DNA of 64,000 nt from a bacterium SCSIO 12643 (GTDB lineage Bacteria > Bacteroidota > Bacteroidia > Flavobacteriales_G > Salibacteraceae): NCBI GenBank assembly GCA_024398135.1, contig CP073750.1, positions 1,488,001-1,552,000 of the forward strand, written 5' to 3'. The position numbers and the translations under genes were made by a program. Position 1 is the first letter of the stretch. Each line of letters begins with the position of its first letter. Positions 1 through 8,544 of this stretch are shown here, piece after piece. The notes under the pieces are model-generated. The model saw only the letters and a list, made by a program, of their open reading frames with translations, searched no databases and was not told the DNA's origin.

Positions 1-6
1 ATTAAC

Positions 7-39
7 TTGTCTAAATTACTATATATTTTTCTACATTTG
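7..39 (+). promoter_or_regulatory. Candidate Bacteroidota promoter upstream of FN3 protein
   Basis: TACATTTG at 32-39 fits the Bacteroidota -7 element TAnnTTTG. A TTG at 7-9 lies 22 bp upstream, slightly longer than the usual spacing to the -33 element. The coding start is 83 bp downstream. The call rests on the motif alone. Confidence 0.3.
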
Positions 40-122
40 TAAACACATTAGTCTATGTATAAGATTAATGTTTAAACTCTATAAATAACACTTTTTATTA
101 ATTCTAAATTCAAGTAAATCTC

Positions 123-3068
123 ATGAAAAATTTATTCTTGATCTTCTTGTTTTGTGCTTCTATTTTTATGGTGAATGCACAAATAACTAAAACAATTACT
201 CCTTATCAAGTAAAAACAGGCTCTCATACTAAAAATCTAACCACAGGCAATTATAGCTGGCTGTATTCAACTACCGAATTAAAAGCGGGTTTTATCGGGA
301 ACGATCTAAATACCGAATATTCTAGAAAAGCTTTAGCATACTTCGATCTAGGCAATTTAAACGTAGGGGATTTGACCCAGGTGAAACTCAAATTTAAAAT
401 GAATAAAATCCAATACGCACCTGGTGATCAATCCAATGCAAATATTGGTATTGTGTCTTTTCCATATATATGTACAGCTTCTAATGGTCCTGACGTTCAC
501 AATTGGTTTAACAATTCACCTTTTTATTTAAAGGAAGTTAGCACCAACGTTACTTCAGCCTCCTCACCAGCGGCTTTTACAATCACCATTCCAGGAACTT
601 ACACATCTCCATCTGGAGCTACATACACCATAGACCTAACCACTCTGGGATCTGCAAATAACAATCAGTTCACCATTGGTTTCACCTGTTCTCAAACTAT
701 GGCTTGCACAAGAGTTGCCGAATTCACTGATGTAAAAATAGAAATCACACATTGTGGTGCACTTGGCAATATATCTGGTTTAACTTCATCAACAGGTACG
801 AATTCTGTACAGCTATCCTGGAATTCTGTTAATCATGCCTCTTCATATGAAATTTATGATTGCTCCGGAAATCTAATAGGAACAACTACATCAACATCAT
901 ACACACATTCAAACCTTTCTCCAGGAACCAGCTATCAATATAAGGTTAAACCTGTAAATGGATGTAATCCATCAAACCTGTCTAATTGTATTACTGCGGT
1001 TACCAAACTATCCACTCCTAGTAATCTGACCATCAACACCAATTCTAATTCAAGTGTAACTCTTAATTGGAATTCATCAAGTGGAGCCAATTACTATCAA
1101 ATATATAGTTGCTCAGGAACCCAAATTGCAAATAATGTAACGGGTACATCCAAAACAATCAACAATCTTCAATCAGGTGTTAGTCACTCATTTAAAATAA
1201 GAGCGGTAAAAAGTTCTACAAATGTATATTCTACGTATTCCTCTTGCAAAACCGTCACACTTGCACCTTCAACTCCTGTAAATATCTCAGCAAATCCAAC
1301 TTCACATAATTCTGTTCAATTAAGTTGGAGCCCAAGTATCGGAGCAAATTCATATAAGATTTACAATTGTAATGGCACGCTTATAGGTACCTCAAACACC
1401 AATAACTACACACATAACGGACTAACTCAATTAACAACATATACCTATAGAATTAAAGCTTTTAATTCTGGAGGAGGGTCTCCTAATTCTAACTGTGTAT
1501 CTACATTGACTCCGATTGCTACTCCAACAGGGCTCACATCTATTGATGTTGATGAAGACTTTGTAGAACTTGAATGGAACCCTGTATCTGGCGCTTCATA
1601 TTATGAAATTTATAATTGTAACGGGAATCTAATTCAATCTAACATCAATGCAACTTCAACTTTTGTTTCTAATCTTACTTCTGGAAACTATTATTCCTTC
1701 AAAGTAAGAGCTATTGGAAGTGGAAGCACTTCATTCTTATCTTCATGCTATGGCGTATACACCTTAACAAAATCCGCAGTAGTATCTGTAACAACCGTTT
1801 CTCAATCTGAGTTAGCGCTAAATTGGAGTCCTATCAATGGAGCAATTCTGTACAGGATCTATAACTGTAATAATAATTTCATTGCCTCTACTACATCAAC
1901 CAGCTACAACGCTACTAATCTTAATTCTTCAACTCAATATGGCTACATAGTCAAATCGGTTAATGGAGACAATGTAGAAACTTCTGCAAATTGTGTTACA
2001 GGAATAACGAGAACAGCTACACCTACAGGTTTTTACGTTGAAATAGTTAATTCATCAAAACTAAAACTACACTGGGACATGCATCAAAATGCCCAGACCA
2101 TCGAAATATTTGATTGCAATGGAAATTTTATTGACTATCAAGATGGCGATGAAGATGCTATGAATATAACAAACCTTACTTCCGGAACAAATTATAGTTT
2201 TAAAATTAGAGCAGGAGCAAGTAGTTCAGCTGGAGGAGCATCTGCTTTTACATCATGCATCACTAAAGCCCCAGTTCCTAAGACACCTACCAACTTTACC
2301 ATAACACCAATTTCGAGCAAAAAACTACACTTACAATGGAATCCTTCTTATGGCGAAACGGGAATTGTCAGTTACCATATCTACGATTGTAATGGAAACT
2401 TGATAGATTACACTATAGATGAAACAACCTATGAAATGAATGGTCTCAAAGAAGGAAAATATTACGAATATTATGTAGTGGCTCGAGTGGGCAATGGAAA
2501 CTCTGCCCCAACAAACTGCGTTGGTAATTACACTTTGCCAGACAAACCTAAACTATATGTAGATGATATAAGCTCAAACTCGGCAGAGCTTAGTGTTGAA
2601 GCAAACGGGATATATAACCTCATCGAAATATATGATTGCAACGGAAACTTTGTTAAAACCCAAATATATCAGGATGAAGTGATTCAAAATTTAAATTCAT
2701 CACAAGCATATCATTTTAAGGCCAGAGTTGCTAATGGTGGTGGTTGGTCTGAATTTTCTGACTGTGTTTCATTCTCTACAACATCCGTTGCCCCTCCAAA
2801 AAACACAAACGATATGCCTCAATATAAAAAGGCTTCAGACTCCCAAAACTCTAAAGTTGATAATAATACTTTACAGGTGTACCCTAACCCAATTAATGGT
2901 GGAGCTATCTATTTCAATAAAGTAATAAACGCTTCTATATATGATTCTCACGGGAAACTTATCAAAACAGTTACCAATGCAAGTTTTCTGAATATAGATT
3001 CATTGCAAAATGGCATCTACATTATCCGATCAGAAAATGGAGAGGTAGTCAAAATAGTAAAACAATAG
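123..3068 (+). CDS. Secreted fibronectin type III repeat protein with T9SS type A sorting domain
   Basis: The protein has 981 residues and a signal peptide ending near residue 19 (VNAQ). Residues 20-210 form an unrecognised N-terminal domain. Eight fibronectin type III-like domains follow (about 212-893), each opening with a pattern like TPxNLTxxxxSxSVxLxWxxS. Every one carries a Cys in an IY(D/N)CNGN-type motif and a second Cys close to its end (SNCV-type), so each may hold its own disulfide. A linker leads to a T9SS type A sorting domain (about 917-981), with the usual VYPNP start, a G(I/T)Y(I/F)I-type motif and a basic C-terminus. It is probably an exported surface or matrix protein; its ligand is unknown. 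It is monocistronic and ends at a strong hairpin. The domain class is clear and the biological role is not. Confidence 0.9.
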   Translation: MKNLFLIFLFCASIFMVNAQITKTITPYQVKTGSHTKNLTTGNYSWLYSTTELKAGFIGNDLNTEYSRKALAYFDLGNLNVGDLTQVKLKFKMNKIQYAPGDQSNANIGIVSFPYICTASNGPDVHNWFNNSPFYLKEVSTNVTSASSPAAFTITIPGTYTSPSGATYTIDLTTLGSANNNQFTIGFTCSQTMACTRVAEFTDVKIEITHCGALGNISGLTSSTGTNSVQLSWNSVNHASSYEIYDCSGNLIGTTTSTSYTHSNLSPGTSYQYKVKPVNGCNPSNLSNCITAVTKLSTPSNLTINTNSNSSVTLNWNSSSGANYYQIYSCSGTQIANNVTGTSKTINNLQSGVSHSFKIRAVKSSTNVYSTYSSCKTVTLAPSTPVNISANPTSHNSVQLSWSPSIGANSYKIYNCNGTLIGTSNTNNYTHNGLTQLTTYTYRIKAFNSGGGSPNSNCVSTLTPIATPTGLTSIDVDEDFVELEWNPVSGASYYEIYNCNGNLIQSNINATSTFVSNLTSGNYYSFKVRAIGSGSTSFLSSCYGVYTLTKSAVVSVTTVSQSELALNWSPINGAILYRIYNCNNNFIASTTSTSYNATNLNSSTQYGYIVKSVNGDNVETSANCVTGITRTATPTGFYVEIVNSSKLKLHWDMHQNAQTIEIFDCNGNFIDYQDGDEDAMNITNLTSGTNYSFKIRAGASSSAGGASAFTSCITKAPVPKTPTNFTITPISSKKLHLQWNPSYGETGIVSYHIYDCNGNLIDYTIDETTYEMNGLKEGKYYEYYVVARVGNGNSAPTNCVGNYTLPDKPKLYVDDISSNSAELSVEANGIYNLIEIYDCNGNFVKTQIYQDEVIQNLNSSQAYHFKARVANGGGWSEFSDCVSFSTTSVAPPKNTNDMPQYKKASDSQNSKVDNNTLQVYPNPINGGAIYFNKVINASIYDSHGKLIKTVTNASFLNIDSLQNGIYIIRSENGEVVKIVKQ

Positions 3069-3074
3069 TTTAGC

Positions 3075-3115
3075 TTCTCGGTAGCTTTTCTTTCATTTAG
3101 AAAAGCTACCGAGAA
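3075..3115. terminator. Bidirectional hairpin terminator
   Basis: A perfect 16-bp inverted repeat (3075-3090 and 3100-3115) has a 9-nt loop. It sits between the convergent FN3 and CoA-transferase genes and can serve both. Confidence 0.75.
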
Positions 3116-3138
3116 ATTATTTCATTGTTTAACCCTAC

Positions 3139-4428
3139 CTAAAAAACACTTTCTTTTAAATTATAGAGCTTTTCTGCAATTTCCCAAAGCGATTTCCTGT
3201 GATTTGGGTGAGCAATGTTGATTAATGCTTTAATCCGTTGGTAAATATTCTTCCCAAACAGATTGGCCACCCCCCATTCGGTCACCACATAATGTACATG
3301 CGCTCTGGTAGTCACTACTCCAGCACCCTCTTGTAAAGTTGGTACAATTCGGCTTATCCCCTTATGTGTTTGCGAAGGCAATGCAATGATGGGCTTTCCA
3401 CCCTCGGACAATGCCGCACCTCTGATATAGTCCATTTGTCCCCCTACACCGGAATACATTTTTGTTCCAATACTATCGGCACAAACCTGTCCGGTGATAT
3501 CTACCTCAATCGCACTATTAATGGCTACAACTTTTGGGTTTTGACGAATATTTGAAACATCATTTACCCATTCGGCATCAGCCATAAAAAACATAGGGTT
3601 ATCATCTATGAAATCATATAATTTCTTTGATCCCAAGGCAAATCCACATGTGATTTTTCCCTGATGTGTTTTTTTATTTTTTCCATTGATCACACCTCTT
3701 TGCACCAGATCCACAATTCCATCAGAAATCATCTCCGAATGGATCCCCAAATTTCGATGGTGCTTTAATTGAGATAAAGCAGCATCCGGGATTGCACCAA
3801 TTCCCATTTGCAAGGTAGAACCATCTTCTATCATTTCCGCAATGTACTTCCCAATCTGTACTTCTGCTTCGGTAGGGACAGATTTTCCGTGTGAAGGTAA
3901 TGGTGTATCCACCTCCACAAAACTATCCAGTTTAGATATGTGAATGACTCCATCTCCATGAGACCTTGGCATTTGCTTATTGATTTGCGCAATGACATAT
4001 TTCGCTGAGTCTACTGCAGCTCTGGTCGCCTCCACCGAAACACCTAAGGAACAAAACCCATGACGATCGGGAGGCGAAACTGAAATCAAGGCCACATCAA
4101 TCTTCATAATCTTTCTTCTAAACATCAACGGCACTTCACTTAAAAAGATCGGCACATAGGATGCGTTCCCTTGTGATTGCGTTGGCTTTCTCAAATTTGG
4201 GCCTACAAACAGCGAATTCACGTGAAAGCTCTCACTATATTTTTTATGGGCATAAGGTGCTTTACCTTCAATGTGAAGGTGCACGATTTCAACAGCACGC
4301 AGTTCATCCGCTCTATCGGTTAATGCGTTTATTAATTCCTGTGGAGCCGCAGCTGCGGTATGGATGTATATTCGGTCGTTAGATTTTACAATCTTTAAAG
4401 CTTCTTGAGGGGATACTGGTGTATACAT
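3139..4428 (-). CDS. Acetyl-CoA hydrolase/4-hydroxybutyrate CoA-transferase family protein
   Basis: The 429-residue cytoplasmic protein is full length for the acetyl-CoA hydrolase/transferase family, which moves CoA between acyl groups (for example acetate with butyrate, propionate or 4-hydroxybutyrate). Family features seen are ISVSPPDRHGFCSLG (about 116-129), a glycine-rich LQMGIGAIPDA (206-216), and GIHSEMISDG (228-237), whose Glu232 is placed like the Glu that forms the CoA thioester in the family. The C-terminal part has VVTEWGVANLFGK. The start is ATG at 4428. The true acyl substrate cannot be told from sequence. Nothing links the gene to the surface proteins around it. Confidence 0.88.
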   Translation of the reverse strand: MYTPVSPQEALKIVKSNDRIYIHTAAAAPQELINALTDRADELRAVEIVHLHIEGKAPYAHKKYSESFHVNSLFVGPNLRKPTQSQGNASYVPIFLSEVPLMFRRKIMKIDVALISVSPPDRHGFCSLGVSVEATRAAVDSAKYVIAQINKQMPRSHGDGVIHISKLDSFVEVDTPLPSHGKSVPTEAEVQIGKYIAEMIEDGSTLQMGIGAIPDAALSQLKHHRNLGIHSEMISDGIVDLVQRGVINGKNKKTHQGKITCGFALGSKKLYDFIDDNPMFFMADAEWVNDVSNIRQNPKVVAINSAIEVDITGQVCADSIGTKMYSGVGGQMDYIRGAALSEGGKPIIALPSQTHKGISRIVPTLQEGAGVVTTRAHVHYVVTEWGVANLFGKNIYQRIKALINIAHPNHRKSLWEIAEKLYNLKESVF

Positions 4429-4552
4429 GATTATCGATTTTACGCAGCTAAATTATAAAGAAGCTTTACCCTAAATCCTGATAAAAAATGTGTTTTAAAT
4501 ATGATCTTAGTACATTTTACAAATCGATGATTTATTCCAAACCGTCTAAATT

Positions 4553-5410
4553 TTATTCTTCAGGAAATCGTTTAAGGTCTTCATCAATAAAATTCCATTC
4601 CGGAGTATACAGATCCACCCAACCCTCTAAATGATACCATGGGCTTATTCCTGGATCCGCAGGATTTTCTAATATTTGAATCTCTTGTGCTGGCATATAG
4701 CTCTGTGCTAACATAAACATCTTTTCACCTTGATCATTCTCTACCATATCAACCACAATTACCGCATGACCTGGTGATCCTCCCTGAATAAACACATCTC
4801 CGATCTGCATGTTTTCAATTTTAACCGGAATCAATTCTTTAGATAAGGATAGCGTACCTGCATACATATAAATCTGCTCTTTATATCGTTTAAAATCATT
4901 AGGCGTATTAGACGGAGCGGCAGATTGTTTCCAATACGTTTTATTCCTCTGAACCACTATCCTCTTTCCTTTAATGTATTCAGAATAATCTACCCGAAAA
5001 CCATTGGTAAAATTGAAATGGATATCTTCATATCGTTTTTGAGCATACAAATAATCCGCTCTTAATCGCATCACGGCATCGGCACATTGATGCAAATCTT
5101 TTCTACCTATTGGTAAGTCGACCACTGCAACATACACTTCATCATTTGGCTTTACATCACCATTATAATACAGCACTTTTGATCCAATGGGCTTAAGCTG
5201 TAAATGCCTTAAATAATGAGCGAAAGAGTTTCGATCTAAATATTTTCGCTGATAACCTTCAGGAGGAGCAAACCTATCCGGAATCTTCTCAATCAATCTC
5301 TTTGAATACTCAAAATCACTCAAACCACCACTCGACCATGAGTCACTTACCAACAAAATGCCTGCAATAAAGATTACGAATACAACTATGACCTGATTTA
5401 CATTTTTCAC
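4553..5410 (-). CDS. DUF4846 family secreted or membrane-anchored protein
   Basis: The protein has 285 residues and one N-terminal hydrophobic segment (about 7-25) that acts as a signal peptide or anchor. The rest resembles the DUF4846 family found in Bacteroidota: an N-terminal PPEGYxR segment, a central DLHQCADAVMRLRADYLYAQ helix (about 104-123), and a C-terminal GGSPGHAVIVVDM segment (about 210-222). The last includes a His in a position that recalls NlpC/P60- or CHAP-like folds. That resemblance is my inference and no enzyme activity is shown. The gene is divergent from the sensor kinase at 5534. Function unknown. Confidence 0.8.
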   Translation of the reverse strand: MKNVNQVIVVFVIFIAGILLVSDSWSSGGLSDFEYSKRLIEKIPDRFAPPEGYQRKYLDRNSFAHYLRHLQLKPIGSKVLYYNGDVKPNDEVYVAVVDLPIGRKDLHQCADAVMRLRADYLYAQKRYEDIHFNFTNGFRVDYSEYIKGKRIVVQRNKTYWKQSAAPSNTPNDFKRYKEQIYMYAGTLSLSKELIPVKIENMQIGDVFIQGGSPGHAVIVVDMVENDQGEKMFMLAQSYMPAQEIQILENPADPGISPWYHLEGWVDLYTPEWNFIDEDLKRFPEE

Positions 5411-5482
5411 GATACTATTAACTCATAATCTGATATCTTATTTCACAACTGATCAGTTTTTATGGCATTCATAACTTTCTTT

Positions 5483-5513
5483 ACAACCTCTATTTTAAAA
5501 GCCATTACATTTG
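5483..5513 (+). promoter_or_regulatory. Degenerate LytTR-type direct repeat overlapping a -7 element, kinase gene 1
   Basis: ACAACC at 5483 and ATTACA at 5504 are 21 bp apart start to start. Each differs by one base from the A-N-A-A-C-A half-site seen upstream of the adhesin genes. The second half runs into TACATTTG (5506-5513), a full match to TAnnTTTG. The element lies 20 bp upstream of the ATG at 5534, which argues that translation starts there and not at 5462. Confidence 0.45.
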
Positions 5514-5533
5514 TCTTTTTTCAAACCGCACGC

Positions 5534-7660
5534 ATGAAATCTAGATTTTTCATTCTTCTTTTTTTATGGTCTCTCGTTGGCTATTCTTTTGCTAATAATA
5601 CCATTAATGTGGATTCCTTAAAAGCAGAACTCCAACAAACAACTAATGATTCGATCAAATACGATATCTGTGTTGATCTGGGTATCCATTATGAATACAT
5701 TGATTTCTCTATTGCCAAACAATACTACGATCAATCCAAAGAAATTGCGCTAGCCAATAAATGGTATAAAAAAGTAGGTGACAGCTACTTTAATAAAAGC
5801 TTTTATTACCATTATTCTCTTCAATCCGACACCGCTTTTCAAATGCTTGATGAAGCCCTTAAATGGTATATAAAAGCCGATCACCAAATAGGAGTCTTGA
5901 GTTATTATTTTACTGTGGGGACTTATCAAATGAATCTCGAAGAATTTGACAGTGCCACCGTCTATTTAGAAAAAGCAGTAGCTTACGGAGACACTGCTGC
6001 TTTAAATGACTCCATTTATCTGGATAAATCCTATAATAACCTGGGCCTTCTTTATCAATACCGAGGCTTTTTAGATTTGGCCATCGAAAATTTTATCGTT
6101 GCAGCCAAATTAAGAGAAGAAAGAAACAGCCCTGATATTTTCAGTACCTACATTAATTTAGGATTAAGCTATAGCTCTACTAATCAAAAAGAAGAATCTA
6201 TTCTCTACTATAAAAAGGCTTTAAAAATAACCCATGAACGAAAAGACCTATCTTCAGAATCCCTATGTCTTAATAATATCGGAGAAGTATATTCAACCGA
6301 TTCTAATTCAACTTATGTAGATAGTGCATTTTATTATTATGATCAGGCCTACACTATTTTCGAAACCCTTGGAGATTCTAATTCAATGGCGCGATCACAT
6401 AATTCCAAAGCAGCTATTTACCAAAGACAACATAAATACGATCGTGCCATTCAGGAATATGAAAAAGCACTTGATATGATCCCTTCAAATGGACTAAAAA
6501 GATTACAAATATCTGTAATCAACAACTACACAACCTTAAGACTTGAACTTCCTAACAACACTAAAAAGGATTATCGAGAAATAATCCAGTTGGCCGAAAA
6601 ATCTTATCGTTTATCCAAAGAAACAGGCCTGATCCAGAATAGAAGTATTGCCGCTATGATTTTGTTTCAGGCGTATTCAGAAAACAAACAATTTGAAAAA
6701 GCCTACCCTTTTGGTGCAGAGCATATTGAATTGAGTGATTCACTCAAAAACCAAGCAAGAACAGACGCTTTGGTGGAACAACAAACCAAATTTGAAACGG
6801 AGAAAAAAGAACTGGAAATTGATCTACTGAACAAAGAAAATGAATTGATTTCTAGTCAAATTAAACAAAACAACATTGTCAATTCCAAACAACAACTCAT
6901 CATCTATCTACTCGTTGGCGGAGTCATCACCATTGCCATATTCTTAAGCATTACATTGAGATTTTACCGCACACAACAAAAATCAAACGAAGAACTTGAA
7001 AAGAGTAATAAAACCATCTTAAAGCAGAAAGAAGAAAAGGATGTGCTGCTTAAAGAAATTCATCACCGGGTTAAAAACAACCTGCAAATCATTTGGAGCT
7101 TATTAGACCTACAATCCAACAGTATAAAGGATGCTTATGTTAAAGAAGCCATTAACGATGGTAAAAACAGGGTAAACTCTATGGCCACCATCCACCAAAT
7201 GTTGTATCAAAATGATGATGCCGGAAATATTTCATTTGAAGAATACATCCGTAAACTCACCCAACAAATTCTAAGCACACATAGTCACGCTAAAAATATC
7301 GATCTCGATATTCAAATTCCAAAAGATTTAAAATTTGATATTGATACATCTATTCCATTGGGACTCATTGTAACAGAACTATTTACCAACTCATTAAAAT
7401 ACGGGACAGATTCTAAAAATGGTCGTATTTCGATTACTCTTAAACATCAAAACAATGACCATTACACCCTACTCATTAAAGACAATGGTTCTGGTCTACC
7501 TGAAGGCTTTGAGATCAAAAAATCCAAAAGTTTAGGGCTTAGATTAGTGAAAAACTTATGCAAACAGATCAAGGGAGAATTCCTGATACAAAATGACCAT
7601 GGTGCAGAGTTTATGATTAATTTTAGAGGCACTTTTTTCAATCTGGGGCAACATGAATAA
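5534..7660 (+). CDS. TPR-containing HisKA_2 sensor histidine kinase (pair 1)
   Basis: From the ATG at 5534 the protein has 708 residues and a clean signal peptide (LFLWSLVGYSFAN). The longer frame from 5462 would add 24 residues and bury a likely promoter. A periplasmic region of tetratricopeptide-like repeats (about 35-400) is followed by a coiled coil, one membrane helix (about 455-478), a second coiled coil and the kinase core. The H-box reads EIHHRVKNNLQI, the N-box LFTNSLKYG, and the ATP lid DNGSGLPEG and SLGLRLVKNL. This is the HisKA_2/HATPase architecture. It autophosphorylates on His and passes phosphate to the regulator whose gene overlaps its end by 8 bp. The signal sensed is unknown. 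The protein is paralogous to the kinase at 30145. Confidence 0.9.
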   Translation: MKSRFFILLFLWSLVGYSFANNTINVDSLKAELQQTTNDSIKYDICVDLGIHYEYIDFSIAKQYYDQSKEIALANKWYKKVGDSYFNKSFYYHYSLQSDTAFQMLDEALKWYIKADHQIGVLSYYFTVGTYQMNLEEFDSATVYLEKAVAYGDTAALNDSIYLDKSYNNLGLLYQYRGFLDLAIENFIVAAKLREERNSPDIFSTYINLGLSYSSTNQKEESILYYKKALKITHERKDLSSESLCLNNIGEVYSTDSNSTYVDSAFYYYDQAYTIFETLGDSNSMARSHNSKAAIYQRQHKYDRAIQEYEKALDMIPSNGLKRLQISVINNYTTLRLELPNNTKKDYREIIQLAEKSYRLSKETGLIQNRSIAAMILFQAYSENKQFEKAYPFGAEHIELSDSLKNQARTDALVEQQTKFETEKKELEIDLLNKENELISSQIKQNNIVNSKQQLIIYLLVGGVITIAIFLSITLRFYRTQQKSNEELEKSNKTILKQKEEKDVLLKEIHHRVKNNLQIIWSLLDLQSNSIKDAYVKEAINDGKNRVNSMATIHQMLYQNDDAGNISFEEYIRKLTQQILSTHSHAKNIDLDIQIPKDLKFDIDTSIPLGLIVTELFTNSLKYGTDSKNGRISITLKHQNNDHYTLLIKDNGSGLPEGFEIKKSKSLGLRLVKNLCKQIKGEFLIQNDHGAEFMINFRGTFFNLGQHE

Positions 7661-8378
7661 AGTTAAAATTTTGATCGTTGAGGATGAGATGGTTATCGCC
7701 ATGAATCTGGTTTCTATTCTGGAAGATTTAGGATACGATGTCCTTGATCCGGCTAATTCTTATGACGAAGCAGTGGATGCTTTGAAAGAGGAACAGCCCG
7801 ACATTGCATTATTAGATATTCAACTGGATGGGGATAAAGATGGAATTGATTTTGCCAGATATATCAATCAACATCAAGAAATTCCTTTTATTTATCTGAC
7901 CTCGAATGCAGACTCAAGAACATTAAATCAGGCTAAAGAAACTTCTCCATCTTCCTATCTGGTTAAACCGTTCAATCAGGATGATTTATTCACCTCGATT
8001 GAAATTGCCCTGCATAACTTTAGAGATAAACAAAACGGGGATAAAGAAGATAAAAATGTGGTAATCAAAGATTCCATCTTTGTGAAAAACAAAAACATGT
8101 TTTACAAAGTGAAATTTGATGATATTCTATTCGTAAAAAGCGACCATGTATACCTTGAAATTTATACTGCAAAAAACAAAAAACACCTGCTTCGAGGAAG
8201 TTTAACCGCATTTGCCGAACGACTTCCTAAAAACTTCTTCAGAACTCATCGAAGTTACTTAATCAATCTGGATTATCTGGAAGCTATTAACTCCATTCAC
8301 GTCATTATCAATGATATTCAGGTACCCATTGGAAAAACATACAGAAACGACCTCATGGAAAGTATCCAACTGGAATAG
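7653..8378 (+). CDS. LytTR family response regulator (pair 1)
   Basis: The protein has 241 residues. An N-terminal receiver domain (1-120) has acidic residues IVEDE at 8-12, the phosphoacceptor Asp55 in LLDIQ and a conserved Lys in LVKPF. The C-terminal LytTR DNA-binding domain (about 135-238) shows ILFVKSDHVYLEI and NFFRTHRSYLINLDYL. Its start overlaps the kinase stop by 8 bp, so the two are translationally coupled. It is paralogous to the regulator at 32095. LytTR proteins normally bind two direct half-sites one and two helical turns apart, and such a site lies 50 bp downstream (8429), in front of the next gene. That gene is its most likely target. Confidence 0.92.
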   Translation: MNKVKILIVEDEMVIAMNLVSILEDLGYDVLDPANSYDEAVDALKEEQPDIALLDIQLDGDKDGIDFARYINQHQEIPFIYLTSNADSRTLNQAKETSPSSYLVKPFNQDDLFTSIEIALHNFRDKQNGDKEDKNVVIKDSIFVKNKNMFYKVKFDDILFVKSDHVYLEIYTAKNKKHLLRGSLTAFAERLPKNFFRTHRSYLINLDYLEAINSIHVIINDIQVPIGKTYRNDLMESIQLE

Positions 8379-8428
8379 TTTCAATTATTTATCATTTTCT
8401 TAACCTGTAAATCCTCCTTTTGCTTTTC

Positions 8429-8459
8429 AGAACATAATTCATGTCGTTCATAACATTTG
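8429..8459 (+). promoter_or_regulatory. LytTR-type direct-repeat operator before the 9.8-kb adhesin gene
   Basis: AGAACAT at 8429 and ATAACAT at 8450 form a direct repeat of exactly 21 bp. The second half continues into TTTG (8456-8459), the end of a -7-like element. The coding start is 86 bp downstream and the LytTR regulator gene ends 50 bp upstream. The same arrangement recurs at 29992, 32862 and 41335. Confidence 0.6.
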
Positions 8460-8544
8460 TTATGGTACACCTTTATGCTCACCCTTCTTTTGCTCCAATT
8501 TAAAGAGTCAATCTCACCAAATTTCAAACAAAATTCAAAGGGGC

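Noticed and set aside
1-122. LytTR-type repeat before the FN3 gene
   Set aside because: Sequences ending in ACATT occur twice, but not at a 21-bp spacing.
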